Source of the DNA: JAOTYV01 sp041557595
Lineage (GTDB): Bacteria > Pseudomonadota > Alphaproteobacteria > UBA8366
NCBI GenBank assembly: GCA_041557595.1
Contig: JBFFGE010000083.1
Coordinates: forward strand, 1-18,573
DNA: 18,573 nt
Direction of reading: 5' to 3'
Below the pieces are notes generated by a model that saw nothing but the letters and a program-made list of their open reading frames with translations, had not been told where the DNA came from and made no database searches. Position 1 is the first letter of the stretch; each line of letters opens with the position of its first letter. Of this stretch, positions 1 through 7,440 are shown in pieces. Made by a program: the position numbers and the translations under genes.

Positions 1-1
1 A

Positions 2-33
2 TCTGCCTTTAATTGGAATCAATTAATGGCAGA
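2..33. repeat. AT-rich inverted repeat with GAAT loop
   Basis: TCTGCC (2-7) pairs with GGCAGA (28-33) and TTAATTG (9-15) pairs with CAATTAA (20-26). There is one T-T mismatch between the two stem blocks, and the loop is GAAT (16-19). No T-run follows on the + strand, so a simple intrinsic terminator for a + strand gene is not supported. It could be an operator dyad or the 3' end structure of a gene outside the window. Confidence 0.55.
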
Positions 34-60
34 AAAGTTGATCGTTTCTATAAAGATAGA

Positions 61-94
61 GCAGCTTCTGTGCGCCCGAATGGGCGCACGCTGC
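61..94. other. Strong hairpin in the cytochrome c leader region
   Basis: GTGCGCCC (70-77) and GGGCGCAC (82-89) form a perfect 8-bp stem with loop GAAT (78-81). An outer GCAGC (61-65) / GCTGC (90-94) pairing extends it past a four-base bulge (66-69). A TATAAA (49-54) sits just upstream. If that is a -10 element, transcription would begin close to base 61 and the hairpin would cap the 5' end of the cytochrome mRNA. On the minus strand the hairpin is followed by a T-rich stretch, so a terminator for a minus-strand transcript is the alternative. Confidence 0.5.
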
Positions 95-159
95 GTTAGC
101 GCCGGCAGTGGGGGCGAACCATTGGTGCATCGTTTCAATCGATATGCGAGCATGATCCT

Positions 160-1041
160 ATGAGAATATCTGGATTGATCGGCGGATTGCTCGCCGTGTT
201 GGCATCCGTCGGTCTGGCGGACGCGGCCAACGTCGAAGAAGATAAGGGCGATCCGACCCGCGGCGCCTATGTAATGCGTCTCGGGGGCTGCGTGGCCTGC
301 CATACGGACGCGAAAAACAAGGGCGCGCCACTGACCGGCGGCTTGGCCCTGAAATCGCCCTTCGGCACCTTCTATACGCCGAACATTACGCCCGACCGTG
401 AAACCGGAATCGGCGGTTGGTCGACGGAGGATTTCGTCCAGGCGATGACGCAGGGCGTGTCGCCCAAGGGCGAGCACTATTATCCGTCCTTTCCCTACAC
501 CTCCTATACGCGGATGAACCGGCGCGACCTCGTGGATCTCAAGGCGTACCTGGACTCGCTGCCGCCCGTCCGCAAGGCCGTGCCGCCGCATGACATGGCC
601 TTTCCGTTCAACATTCGCTTGTTGATGTTCGGCTGGAAGCTGCTGTTTTTCACCCCGGGCGAATTCAAACCGGATGCGACCAGGAGCGCCACGTGGAACC
701 GCGGCGCCTATAACGTCAACGGACCGTCCCATTGCGGCGAATGCCACACCGCCCGGAATTATTTCGGCGCAACCGGCGAGGCTTACGCCCTGGCCGGTAC
801 CCGTGCCGGCCCGGAAGGCAAGCCGGTGCCCAACATCACGCCGCATACCCGCCAGGGCATCGGTAAATGGAGCGAGACGGATTTGCTGGAATTGCTCGAG
901 TCCGGTGGGCTGCCCGATGGCGACGTGATCGGCGGCGCGATGGCCGAAGTCATCGAAGAAGGCAGCAGCCATTGGACCGTGCAGGATCGCAAGGCGGTGG
1001 TCGAATACCTGCTTTCGCTGCCTGCGCGCGCGACGCCGTAA
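160..1041 (+). CDS. Diheme c-type cytochrome, exported
   Basis: This is an electron-transfer protein carrying two covalently bound hemes, acting outside the inner membrane. Residues 1-22 form a signal peptide (short positive start, hydrophobic core, ADA-A cleavage region). Heme-binding CxxCH motifs are CVACH at residues 44-48 and CGECH at 192-196, so there are two cytochrome c domains in 293 residues. The repeated TPNITPD and PNITPHTRQGIG segments and the YPSFPYTSYTRM segment (candidate axial Met) resemble the cytochrome subunits of membrane alcohol and gluconate dehydrogenases. Those usually have three hemes and about 430-480 residues, so this is a shorter diheme relative. No dehydrogenase subunit is visible beside it, and its partner may lie left of the window. 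The ATG at 160 lacks a strong ribosome binding site but gives a clean signal peptide. Confidence 0.9.
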   Translation: MRISGLIGGLLAVLASVGLADAANVEEDKGDPTRGAYVMRLGGCVACHTDAKNKGAPLTGGLALKSPFGTFYTPNITPDRETGIGGWSTEDFVQAMTQGVSPKGEHYYPSFPYTSYTRMNRRDLVDLKAYLDSLPPVRKAVPPHDMAFPFNIRLLMFGWKLLFFTPGEFKPDATRSATWNRGAYNVNGPSHCGECHTARNYFGATGEAYALAGTRAGPEGKPVPNITPHTRQGIGKWSETDLLELLESGGLPDGDVIGGAMAEVIEEGSSHWTVQDRKAVVEYLLSLPARATP

Positions 1042-1050
1042 TCGCGCGCA
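1023..1050. terminator. GC hairpin at the convergent cytochrome / GGDEF-EAL ends
   Basis: TGCGCGCG (1023-1030) pairs with CGCGCGCA (1043-1050) around a 12-base loop that holds the cytochrome stop codon. It lies in the 26-base gap between two convergent genes, where a shared 3' end structure is expected. No T-run follows on either strand, so calling it a terminator is an inference from position and stem only. Confidence 0.3.
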
Positions 1051-1067
1051 TAGCGGCTGTGGCGGTC

Positions 1068-3077
1068 TTACGGCGGGCTATACGGCGGCCGTCGCGGCAA
1101 TGGGAGCGAGATCCGTTCCGTGGACGATGCAGGCTTCTTGCGGGCGCGCTTCGGCCGCCGTGCGGCGGCCGGTTGCCGTGCGGTATCGACCATCCACTTG
1201 TCGAAGTCCGCCGGCGCCATGGGACGGCCGATGTGAAATCCCTGACCCACGTCGCATCGCATCCGCCGCAGCATAACAAGGGCGTCTTCGGATTCGATGC
1301 CTTCGGCCACGACGGTCAGTCCCAGGTTGTGCGCCATCGCAATGGTGGATTCCACGATCGTGCGGTCGTTCTCGTTTTCGGTGATCTCCAGGACGAAGCT
1401 TTTGTCTATCTTGAGTTCCTCGGCGGACAGTTCCTTGAGCAGGCTGAGCGACGAATAACCGGTTCCGAAATCGTCGATGGCGATGCGAACGCCCATCTTG
1501 CGAAGCGCTGCGACGGCCTCGCGCGACCGCACCGGATCGATCATCAAGGCATTCTCGGTGATCTCAATAACCAGGCGATCCGCGGGCATATCCCATTTTG
1601 CGAGCCGCCGGCCGATCATTCCGACAATATCGCCGTAATGGAGCATCCGCGGCGACAGGTTGACCGCCATATCCAGGACGAGGCCCCGACGCTGCCAGGC
1701 CGACCATTGACGGAGCGCGGCATTCAGAACCCAGTCGGTCAGCGGCGCAGTCAGGCCGGTCTGCTCCGCGTGATCGATGAATTCGTCGGGCGGAATAAAG
1801 CCGTGCTCCGGATGGTTCCAGCGCACCAACGCTTCGACGCCGATCAGCTTGCCGCCGCGCATGCGAATCTTCGGCTGGAAATGCAGGAACAGCTGATTTT
1901 CCTGAACCGCGCGGCGCAGATCGCCAGTCAGCGTGAGGTGACGCACGCTGTTGCGATCCTTTTCGGCGTCATAGAAGGCGAACCCCGATTGGCTGTGTTT
2001 GGCGTCGTACATCGCGACATCGGCGCGCTGGATCAGGTCGCTGGCCTCGGTCCCGTGATCGGGATATCGGGCGATGCCGATGCTGGCGCCGACCTCGAGA
2101 TTGACGCCGTCCAGTTCGAAGGGCTTGCGCAACACATCGATGATCGATTTTGACAGTTCGACGGCAACGGTTTCGTCTCCGGCATCCGGCAGGAGAATAC
2201 AAAATTCGTCGCCGCCAAAGCGGGCCAGGGTGGCGTCTTCGGGCTTCAGGACGGCGAGCTGCTTGGCGATGGCCTGCAGCAGGCGATCGCCGATCGGATG
2301 TCCCAGCGTGTCGTTGACCTCCTTGAAGCGGTCGAGATCGAGCAACAGGACGGAGAATGCGCCATGCTGATCCGCCGATTTATCGATGGTCGACCGCAAC
2401 CGGTTGAAGAACAGCGAGCGGTTGGCGAGCCCGGTCAGGTCGTCGTGCATCGCCTGATGTTCGAGCGCCATCTGCTGCTGCCGGTACGCGCTCAAATCGC
2501 GCACGAACAGCGTCACCCGCTGCACGCTGCTCGCGGGCGCCTTGCTGACGATGAGTTCGACGGGAAAGGCCTTGCCGCTGCGCCGCACCGCGACGGTCTC
2601 GTAGGCCCCGTCGACCGCATCGAGAAGCGAATTGTTCCGCCAGCCGGGGGCTTTCTCGCACATCTCGCTGAACATGTGGCGAACGTGCAACCCGATCATC
2701 TCGTTGGCTTCGTTGCCATACATCGCCTCGATGGCGGGATTGACCATCTCGATGATTTCGTTGCCGTCGAGCGTGACGATGCCCATGCCGGCATTGGTGG
2801 GGATCGTCGGCGCGCGCCGCCGGCCCATCCCGATCGAGGGCCGCCGTCGCACCGGGCCGTTGATGAAGATGCGGCGGTGCAGCGCCGGGCCGACCATGCC
2901 GGCAACGAGCGTGAAGAGCGCGCCGGCGGCGGGCAGGGGCCACGCATGGTTTTGCAGACCGGCGAAGGAGAGGGTCCAGTGCGATACCGAAAGAAGGGTC
3001 GCGGCCGTCGCCGCGGCGAGGGCGCAGATACCGACCCAACGCCACCGAATCGCAAATTTGCGAGCCGAGTACAGCAT
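1068..3077 (-). CDS. Membrane PAS-GGDEF-EAL cyclic-di-GMP signalling protein
   Basis: This is a bifunctional cyclic-di-GMP regulator. Residue numbers count from the upstream ATG at 3098. Two hydrophobic segments (about 22-45 and 53-72) anchor it, a PAS-type sensor spans about 100-205, a GGDEF cyclase domain about 210-380 with an intact GGDEF at 295-299, and an EAL phosphodiesterase domain about 390-645. The EAL catalytic set is complete to the eye: EALVRW at 422, NLSPR at 480, EITEN at 512, DDFGTGYSS at 542, LKIDKSF at 562 and VVAEGIE at 596. Both domains could be active. No RxxD inhibitory site stands at the usual distance before GGDEF (KPED is present but offset). The start at 3077 is preferred because AGAAGG lies 10 bases upstream; the ATG at 3098 adds seven residues and has a poorer site. 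The C-terminal tail is basic and proline-rich. Confidence 0.93.
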   Translation of the reverse strand: MLYSARKFAIRWRWVGICALAAATAATLLSVSHWTLSFAGLQNHAWPLPAAGALFTLVAGMVGPALHRRIFINGPVRRRPSIGMGRRRAPTIPTNAGMGIVTLDGNEIIEMVNPAIEAMYGNEANEMIGLHVRHMFSEMCEKAPGWRNNSLLDAVDGAYETVAVRRSGKAFPVELIVSKAPASSVQRVTLFVRDLSAYRQQQMALEHQAMHDDLTGLANRSLFFNRLRSTIDKSADQHGAFSVLLLDLDRFKEVNDTLGHPIGDRLLQAIAKQLAVLKPEDATLARFGGDEFCILLPDAGDETVAVELSKSIIDVLRKPFELDGVNLEVGASIGIARYPDHGTEASDLIQRADVAMYDAKHSQSGFAFYDAEKDRNSVRHLTLTGDLRRAVQENQLFLHFQPKIRMRGGKLIGVEALVRWNHPEHGFIPPDEFIDHAEQTGLTAPLTDWVLNAALRQWSAWQRRGLVLDMAVNLSPRMLHYGDIVGMIGRRLAKWDMPADRLVIEITENALMIDPVRSREAVAALRKMGVRIAIDDFGTGYSSLSLLKELSAEELKIDKSFVLEITENENDRTIVESTIAMAHNLGLTVVAEGIESEDALVMLRRMRCDVGQGFHIGRPMAPADFDKWMVDTARQPAAARRPKRARKKPASSTERISLPLPRRPPYSPP

Positions 3078-3098
3078 GTTCGAAATACCTTCTCTCAT

Positions 3099-3291
3099 CG
3101 CGCTTCCGATGCCTCGACGGGTGATTGGCGGGCCGGGCCGACCCTTTAGCAGCCCGAGTAGAAATCCCCAATGGATGTAGGACTTTCGAGTATAGGGGAA
3201 GCCGAACGCGACTAATACTTTTGAGATAAATTGAAGAAATAGTGAAATGATTTGTTGATTTGTCTAAATATTCCTATCGTTACGGACAAAT
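3099..3291 (-). promoter_or_regulatory. AT-rich intergenic region upstream of the GGDEF-EAL gene
   Basis: This 193-base gap lies between two minus-strand genes. It is clearly more AT-rich than its surroundings from 3180 to 3291. On the minus strand a TATACT (forward 3189-3194) could be a -10 element for the GGDEF-EAL gene, but no convincing -35 was found at 16-18 bases. ATTTGTC (3258-3264) and GACAAAT (3285-3291) form a 7-bp inverted repeat with a 20-base loop just after the stop codon of the neighbouring gene, too weak to name as a terminator. No small open reading frame with a ribosome binding site was seen. Confidence 0.35.
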
Positions 3292-4266
3292 TTACTCCTG
3301 TCCCGCGAACATCTCTTTCAGGGTAAGCCGGCGCGCCGTGACGCCTTGTTCATGGGCGTGACGGGTCAGTGCCTCGAGCGCCGGGCGATTGGCCTCGATC
3401 CCATACGGCCAGTAGTCCCGCCCCATGATCGCGACCGTCTCGCCGACCGCCTCCGCCAGCCAGGGAAGGGCGATCTTGAGGGCCTGCACCGCCTGGAGAT
3501 CATCCATGGCGATCGTCTTGGCCTGGTCGAACGCGGCGCACAAATTATCGGCCAGCCAGGGGTGCTGTTTCAGCAGTTCCGTCTTGACCCCGACGGGATG
3601 CATGATCGGAAAGATCCCGGTTTTCTGAAAATAGGCCTTCTCGTCCCGGGCGTAATCCGGGAAGAGCCTGCCGATATGCGGGGCGTTGCGGAGAAAACAG
3701 GGCGGCGGCTTATAGGCAAGCAGCGCGTCGATTTCTCCCGAACGCAGCATCGAATCGAGGAATTCGCCGTCGGGCGCCACCGTGACCTCGATGTCGCGGG
3801 CGAGCTTCGGCGCATCGATCCGGTTCCTTTCGCGCACGTCCACATCGCCCATGCACCAGCGGATATCCTCGGACGCAACACCGTATTCGTCGGCCAAAAT
3901 GCCCCGGGCCACGACTGCCGCGGTCATGGTGTATTCCCGCACGCCCACCAGGCGGCCTTTCAAATCCTCGGGCGTATCGATGCCCCGATCGGTACGAATG
4001 AAAAAGGCGGAATGCCGGAAGCTGCGGGACGGGAAGACCGGGATCAGGCTATAGGCGTTTTCGCCGCGGTCGCATTGGACCATGAAATTGCTGAAGGAGA
4101 GTTCGCTCACATCGAATTCGCCGTGGGTCAGCGCCCGGGTGAACATTTCCTCGATCGGCATGGTCAGGAACGTTGCGTCGCATCCCTCGACGGTGACGCG
4201 GCCGTCGAGCAGCGGCCGCGTGCGGTCGTAATCCCAGCAGGCGATGGTAAGGGGAAGGGGTGCCAT
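3292..4266 (-). CDS. 4,5-dihydroxyphthalate decarboxylase / substrate-binding-fold family protein
   Basis: This 324-residue protein resembles the family annotated as 4,5-dihydroxyphthalate decarboxylase (Pht5-like), which shares its fold with ABC-transporter periplasmic binding proteins. Recognisable features are the opening LTIACWDYDRT, the VTVEG strand, an EEMFTRALTHGEFDVSELS segment, and a DLKGRLVGVREY segment followed by an interdomain hinge pattern typical of type 2 periplasmic-binding folds. There is no signal peptide, so it is probably cytoplasmic. That fits an enzyme or ligand sensor better than a transporter's binding protein. It begins 15 bases after the ferritin-like gene and is probably co-transcribed with it. 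Family members are widely over-annotated; no phthalate pathway genes are visible nearby, so the substrate is unknown. Confidence 0.8.
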   Translation of the reverse strand: MAPLPLTIACWDYDRTRPLLDGRVTVEGCDATFLTMPIEEMFTRALTHGEFDVSELSFSNFMVQCDRGENAYSLIPVFPSRSFRHSAFFIRTDRGIDTPEDLKGRLVGVREYTMTAAVVARGILADEYGVASEDIRWCMGDVDVRERNRIDAPKLARDIEVTVAPDGEFLDSMLRSGEIDALLAYKPPPCFLRNAPHIGRLFPDYARDEKAYFQKTGIFPIMHPVGVKTELLKQHPWLADNLCAAFDQAKTIAMDDLQAVQALKIALPWLAEAVGETVAIMGRDYWPYGIEANRPALEALTRHAHEQGVTARRLTLKEMFAGQE

Positions 4267-4281
4267 GGCGTCGTGTCCGAT

Positions 4282-5031
4282 CTATTTGTTGGCCCGCTCG
4301 GTGGCGCTGTCCTGTTGGCGAGCGGCAATGAACGCCTCGATTTCCGCATCCGTCATCACCTCCCGGAACATCTCGTTTCGCATGGCGACGCGCTGGCGGC
4401 TGATCGCGCGAACCGCCTCGATGATGCGTTCGAGATCGGCGTCGGAACGGATCAGCCCGGCCGCTTCCCGGGCTTGCTCGTGATAATGGTCCTGCTCGTC
4501 GTCGAAGATGGTTTTCATCGCCTTGGCGGTCATGTCGTTGACGGTGCTGCCGCGCAGCTTGGCGCCTTCGCGGAACAGCCGCGCGCCGCCGCCTTCGGTC
4601 AGGCCGACCGCGGCGCGATCGAGGTCCGACCCGCCCTCCACATAGGCGCGCCGTACGTCGCCCAGCTTCTTTTCCTGCGGCAGTTGCACCGTGTCGTCCG
4701 GCGATATCGGCCGTTTGACCAAATGCTCGAAAATATCGGCGAGCAGGACGTAGTGGTTGAATTCCTGGGTCAGCTGTTCGAGCAAAAAGTGGTAGTGATG
4801 GCGATCGACATCCTTGTCGACCCGCGGAAACAGTTCGACCAGATTGGCAAGCTCGCGATGCAAACCATTGAAAAATCCGTCGACCGGATTGAGCTCTTTC
4901 CAGAGTTGCGCCCGGAGATAGAAGATGTGGTCCTCGTCGGTCGCTTTGGCAAAAAATCGGCTGGCGATTTCCGCCTCGGTTTCCCAATAGGGGTAGGCTG
5001 CGTCGATCAGCGATTGCTCGTAGCGCGCCAT
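4282..5031 (-). CDS. Ferritin-like putative diiron protein
   Basis: This is a predicted helical, cytoplasmic protein of 249 residues with two ExxH motifs, E90-F-N-H93 and E179-Q-D-H182. Additional glutamates (about E46, E60 and E146) fall in helices where ferritin-like diiron carboxylate proteins place their ligands. This suggests a diiron oxygenase or oxidase, or an iron-storage relative, but I do not recognise a named family. The start at 5031 is chosen because GGAGG lies 8 bases upstream (forward 5040-5044); the frame stays open further upstream, to 5226, but that stretch has no such site and overlaps the divergent promoter. It is the first gene of a two-gene operon with the Pht5-like protein, so the pair may act on one aromatic or carboxylate substrate. 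That link is inference. Confidence 0.8.
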   Translation of the reverse strand: MARYEQSLIDAAYPYWETEAEIASRFFAKATDEDHIFYLRAQLWKELNPVDGFFNGLHRELANLVELFPRVDKDVDRHHYHFLLEQLTQEFNHYVLLADIFEHLVKRPISPDDTVQLPQEKKLGDVRRAYVEGGSDLDRAAVGLTEGGGARLFREGAKLRGSTVNDMTAKAMKTIFDDEQDHYHEQAREAAGLIRSDADLERIIEAVRAISRQRVAMRNEMFREVMTDAEIEAFIAARQQDSATERANK

Positions 5032-5039
5032 GGTGTAGT

Positions 5040-5044
5040 CCTCC
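5040..5044 (-). promoter_or_regulatory. Ribosome binding site that sets the ferritin-like gene start
   Basis: The minus strand reads GGAGG here, eight bases before the ATG at 5031. This site decides against the longer reading frame that begins at 5226. Confidence 0.75.
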
Positions 5045-5134
5045 GGAAATTTGCACCGCCCGCGAGTGTCTCCAAACCAGGCGGCAGCGTCAAACGACCG
5101 TGCCGATCCGATATTTGCCATGCCAGGGCAGGCG

Positions 5135-5163
5135 TTGACGGATCGCACCGAATCGGCTTTGCT
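5135..5163 (+). promoter_or_regulatory. Candidate promoter of the CoA-transferase gene
   Basis: TTGACG (5135-5140) is a near-consensus -35 box. Seventeen bases later TTTGCT (5158-5163) is a weak -10 candidate. It lies in the 173-base divergent gap between the ferritin-like and CoA-transferase genes, and its -10 overlaps the dyad at 5160-5174. Called by eye only. Confidence 0.35.
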
Positions 5164-5174
5164 GCATTGCAGCA
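5160..5174. promoter_or_regulatory. Perfect dyad TGCTGCA-T-TGCAGCA, PhaR-like operator
   Basis: TGCTGCA (5160-5166) and TGCAGCA (5168-5174) are perfect inverted repeats around one T, ending 30 bases before the CoA-transferase ATG. The core is CTGC-ATT-GCAG. From memory, the polyhydroxybutyrate-responsive repressor PhaR of alphaproteobacteria such as Rhodobacter and Paracoccus binds TGC-rich sites of the form CTGC-N3-GCAG. The dyad overlaps the candidate -10, as expected for a repressor site. That PhaR binds here is inference; the dyad itself is seen directly. Confidence 0.6.
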
Positions 5175-5204
5175 TTTCAGGGTTCTCCGACGGAAAGGGC
5201 AGCG

Positions 5205-6611
5205 ATGACAAACTCAGCTTCCGCACTGCATGACATACTGCGCTTGGCTAGTCGGCCGCTGGCGGCGTCGGAAGCGCTGGATTTGACCGAGCGCGATCCG
5301 ATCCTGCCGACCAATTTTCTGATCGAGGCGGCGGGGGCGGGTGCCCTGGCGGCGGTCGGTCTCGCGGCGGCGGACCTCTGGGAGCTTCGGGGGCGCGGCC
5401 GGCAGGGGGTATCGGTCGACACGCGGACGGCCGCGGTGGCGCTTCGCAGCGAACGCTATTTGCGGGTCGGCGACAATGCGCCGGCGGATCCCTGGAGTCC
5501 GATTGCCGGGTTTTATCAGGCGGGCGACGGGCGCTGGATTCAGCTCCACACGAATTTTCCGCATCATCGGGACGGCGTGCTGAAGGTGCTCGGCTGCGCA
5601 GACGACCGCGCGGCGGTCGCGACGGCCATCGACGGCTGGGAGGCGGAGGCGCTGGAGACGGCGCTCGCCGAGGCCAATATGTGCGCTCGTATGATCCGCA
5701 GCGCCGATGAGTGGGCGGCCCATCCGCAGGGCATCGCGGTCGCGGGGTTGCCCTTGTTCGAGATCGTCAAGATCGGCGCCGCGCCGCCCGAACCCTTGCG
5801 TGAGCCGCACGGGCCGCTCGATCGGCCGCTCGCGGGCATTCGGACGCTCAATCTCACGCGCGTCCTGGCGGGCCCGGTCTGCGGCCGGCTGCTGGCAGGG
5901 TTCGGCGGAGAAGTGATGCGCGTCGCGGGTCCGCATCTGCCGTCCGTCGAAACCCTGGTGATCGACACGGGGTTGGGCAAGCTGTCGACCCATCTCGACC
6001 TGCGCGCGGCAGCCGATCGCGATCGTCTGATGGCATTGGCCGGTGCGGCGGATATTTTCGTACAGGCGTACCGACCGGGCGCTATCGCGGGCCACGGCTT
6101 CACGCCCGAAGCGCTGGCCGCGGCGCGGCCCGGTATCGTCTGCGTCGATCTTTGCGCGTTCAGCCATGCCGGCCCGTGGAGTGACAGCCGTGGCTTCGAC
6201 AGTCTGGTGCAGTCGGCGAGCGGCATTGCCCATGAAGGGGGCGATGGGGACGCGCCGAAACATTTACCTGCCCAGGCGCTGGATCATGTGACGGGATATC
6301 TCGCCGCCTTCGGTGCGATAATCGCGCTGGCGCGGCGCGCGCGGGAAGGCGGCAGTTGGCTGGTCCGCCTGTCGCTGGCGCAAACCGGGCATTGGGTCAA
6401 AGGGCTGGGCCGGCTCGACATCGGCGTCGATGGGCGGACGTTGCCGGATCCGACAGCGGCGGATGTCGCCGACTTGCTGACCGAGAGCGAGTCGCCATTC
6501 GGCCGCTTGACCCATGTGGTGCCGCCGATCGGCCTGTCCGAGACGCCGATGCGCTGGACCCGTCCGGTGGTGCCGCTGGGCACCCATCCGCCGGCGTGGC
6601 CCGACGGCTGA
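5205..6611 (+). CDS. CaiB/BaiF (family III) CoA-transferase with permuted segment order
   Basis: This is a predicted cytoplasmic enzyme moving coenzyme A between carboxylic acids, 468 residues. The family core is at residues 205-400: PLAGIRTLNLTRVLAGPVCG (207-226), GFDSLVQSASG (330-340) and ALDHVTGYLAAFGA (358-371). Asp360 sits where family III enzymes carry the catalytic Asp that forms the acyl anhydride. Residues about 100-180 (GFYQAGDGRWIQLH, FPHHRD, DEWAAHPQG) resemble the segment that is normally C-terminal in this family, so the order appears reversed. Similar reversed proteins are, as I recall, widespread in alphaproteobacteria, usually called only CoA transferase. AAAGGG precedes the ATG at 5205. 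The upstream dyad suggests repression linked to polyhydroxybutyrate. The substrate acid is unknown. Confidence 0.9.
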   Translation: MTNSASALHDILRLASRPLAASEALDLTERDPILPTNFLIEAAGAGALAAVGLAAADLWELRGRGRQGVSVDTRTAAVALRSERYLRVGDNAPADPWSPIAGFYQAGDGRWIQLHTNFPHHRDGVLKVLGCADDRAAVATAIDGWEAEALETALAEANMCARMIRSADEWAAHPQGIAVAGLPLFEIVKIGAAPPEPLREPHGPLDRPLAGIRTLNLTRVLAGPVCGRLLAGFGGEVMRVAGPHLPSVETLVIDTGLGKLSTHLDLRAAADRDRLMALAGAADIFVQAYRPGAIAGHGFTPEALAAARPGIVCVDLCAFSHAGPWSDSRGFDSLVQSASGIAHEGGDGDAPKHLPAQALDHVTGYLAAFGAIIALARRAREGGSWLVRLSLAQTGHWVKGLGRLDIGVDGRTLPDPTAADVADLLTESESPFGRLTHVVPPIGLSETPMRWTRPVVPLGTHPPAWPDG

Positions 6612-6623
6612 CCTGGCCGTCGG
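6601..6623. terminator. Hairpin over the CoA-transferase stop codon
   Basis: CCGACGGC (6601-6608) and GCCGTCGG (6616-6623) form a perfect 8-bp stem. The 7-base loop contains the stop codon at 6609-6611. The CoA-transferase and bdhA genes converge here with 34 bases between them. There is no T-run, so the call rests on the stem and the position. Confidence 0.35.
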
Positions 6624-6645
6624 CTCCCGGATGGTGTTGCCGCCG

Positions 6646-7440
6646 CTAGTCTACCGTCTTGGCGCCGTCCACCGGCAGGGTTGCGCCGGTGATCGAGCGT
6701 GCGCCCTCGCTGCAGAGAAAGGCGGCCAGGGCGCCGATTTCGCTGGTCTCGACGTGGCGTTTGTTGGGCTGCGATTGATGCAGTCTCCGCCGGATCGCTT
6801 CCTCGACGCTGATGCCCTCGGCCGCCGCAATGTCTTCGCTCTGCTTCATGCTAAGCGGCGTCAGCACGGAGCCGGGGCAGATCGCGTTGCAGGTGATGCC
6901 GAGTTCGGCGACTTCCAGCGCCGTTACCCGGGTCAATCCGATCAGGCCGTGCTTGGCGCTGACATAGGCGGCCTTCTGCGCAGTGGCGACCATGCCGTTG
7001 ATCGAGGCGGTGTTGATGATCCGGCCCCATTTCCGTTCGATCATCTGCGGCAGCACGGCTTTCGTCCCATGGAACGCCGCCGACAGGTTGAGCGCGATGA
7101 TGTGGTCCCATTTTTCGGTCGGAAAATCGACGAGCGGCGATACGAACTGGACGCCCGCGTTATTGCAGAGGATGTCGATCTTGCCGAAAGCGTCGGTGGC
7201 CCGTTCGACAAGTACCGCCACTTGCTCTGGATCGACCAGGTCGGCGTCGAAATACCGCACGTCGACATGATGGTCTTCGGCCAAGCCAATGCGGATTTGT
7301 TCGATTTTCGCGGCATCGCCGAATCCGTTGATCGCGAGCGCGCATCCCTGTTCCGCGAGCGCGGTGGCGATGCCGAGGCCGATCCCGCTGGTGGAGCCCG
7401 TCACCAGCGCCGTGCGGCCGTCGAGAAGTCGATCTGCCAT
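6646..7440 (-). CDS. bdhA: D-3-hydroxybutyrate dehydrogenase, short-chain dehydrogenase family
   Basis: This 264-residue enzyme of the classical short-chain dehydrogenase/reductase family probably interconverts D-3-hydroxybutyrate and acetoacetate with NAD(H), in the cytoplasm. The cofactor motif TGSTSGIG is at 14-21 and NNAG at 93-96. The catalytic Ser is near 146 and Tyr159-x3-Lys163 lies in AYVSAKHG. The run VAELGITCNAICPGSVLTPL and the later QPNKRHVE segment are typical of BdhA rather than of generic members. The start at 7440 follows GGGGAGA on the minus strand; the frame is open to 7494 but without support. It lies between the CoA-transferase and the ThDP enzyme and diverges from the latter. 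The link to polyhydroxybutyrate mobilisation agrees with the PhaR-like site at 5160-5174. Confidence 0.9.
   Translation of the reverse strand: MADRLLDGRTALVTGSTSGIGLGIATALAEQGCALAINGFGDAAKIEQIRIGLAEDHHVDVRYFDADLVDPEQVAVLVERATDAFGKIDILCNNAGVQFVSPLVDFPTEKWDHIIALNLSAAFHGTKAVLPQMIERKWGRIINTASINGMVATAQKAAYVSAKHGLIGLTRVTALEVAELGITCNAICPGSVLTPLSMKQSEDIAAAEGISVEEAIRRRLHQSQPNKRHVETSEIGALAAFLCSEGARSITGATLPVDGAKTVD

Noticed and set aside
867..2153. + strand open frame spanning the cytochrome end and the EAL domain
   Set aside because: It overlaps two well-supported genes on both strands and has no motif or ribosome binding site.
3346..5208. Long + strand open frame (620 codons) opposite the ferritin-like and Pht5-like genes
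   Set aside because: It is the antisense shadow of two genes with recognisable motifs. Its protein is rich in Arg, His, Gly and Asp without any motif.
5032..5226. 65-residue upstream extension of the ferritin-like protein
   Set aside because: The GGAGG site before 5031 fixes the start, and the extension would run through the divergent promoter and the start of the CoA-transferase.
5177..5422. Short minus-strand frame at the CoA-transferase start
   Set aside because: Ser/Arg/Pro-rich antisense shadow with no support.
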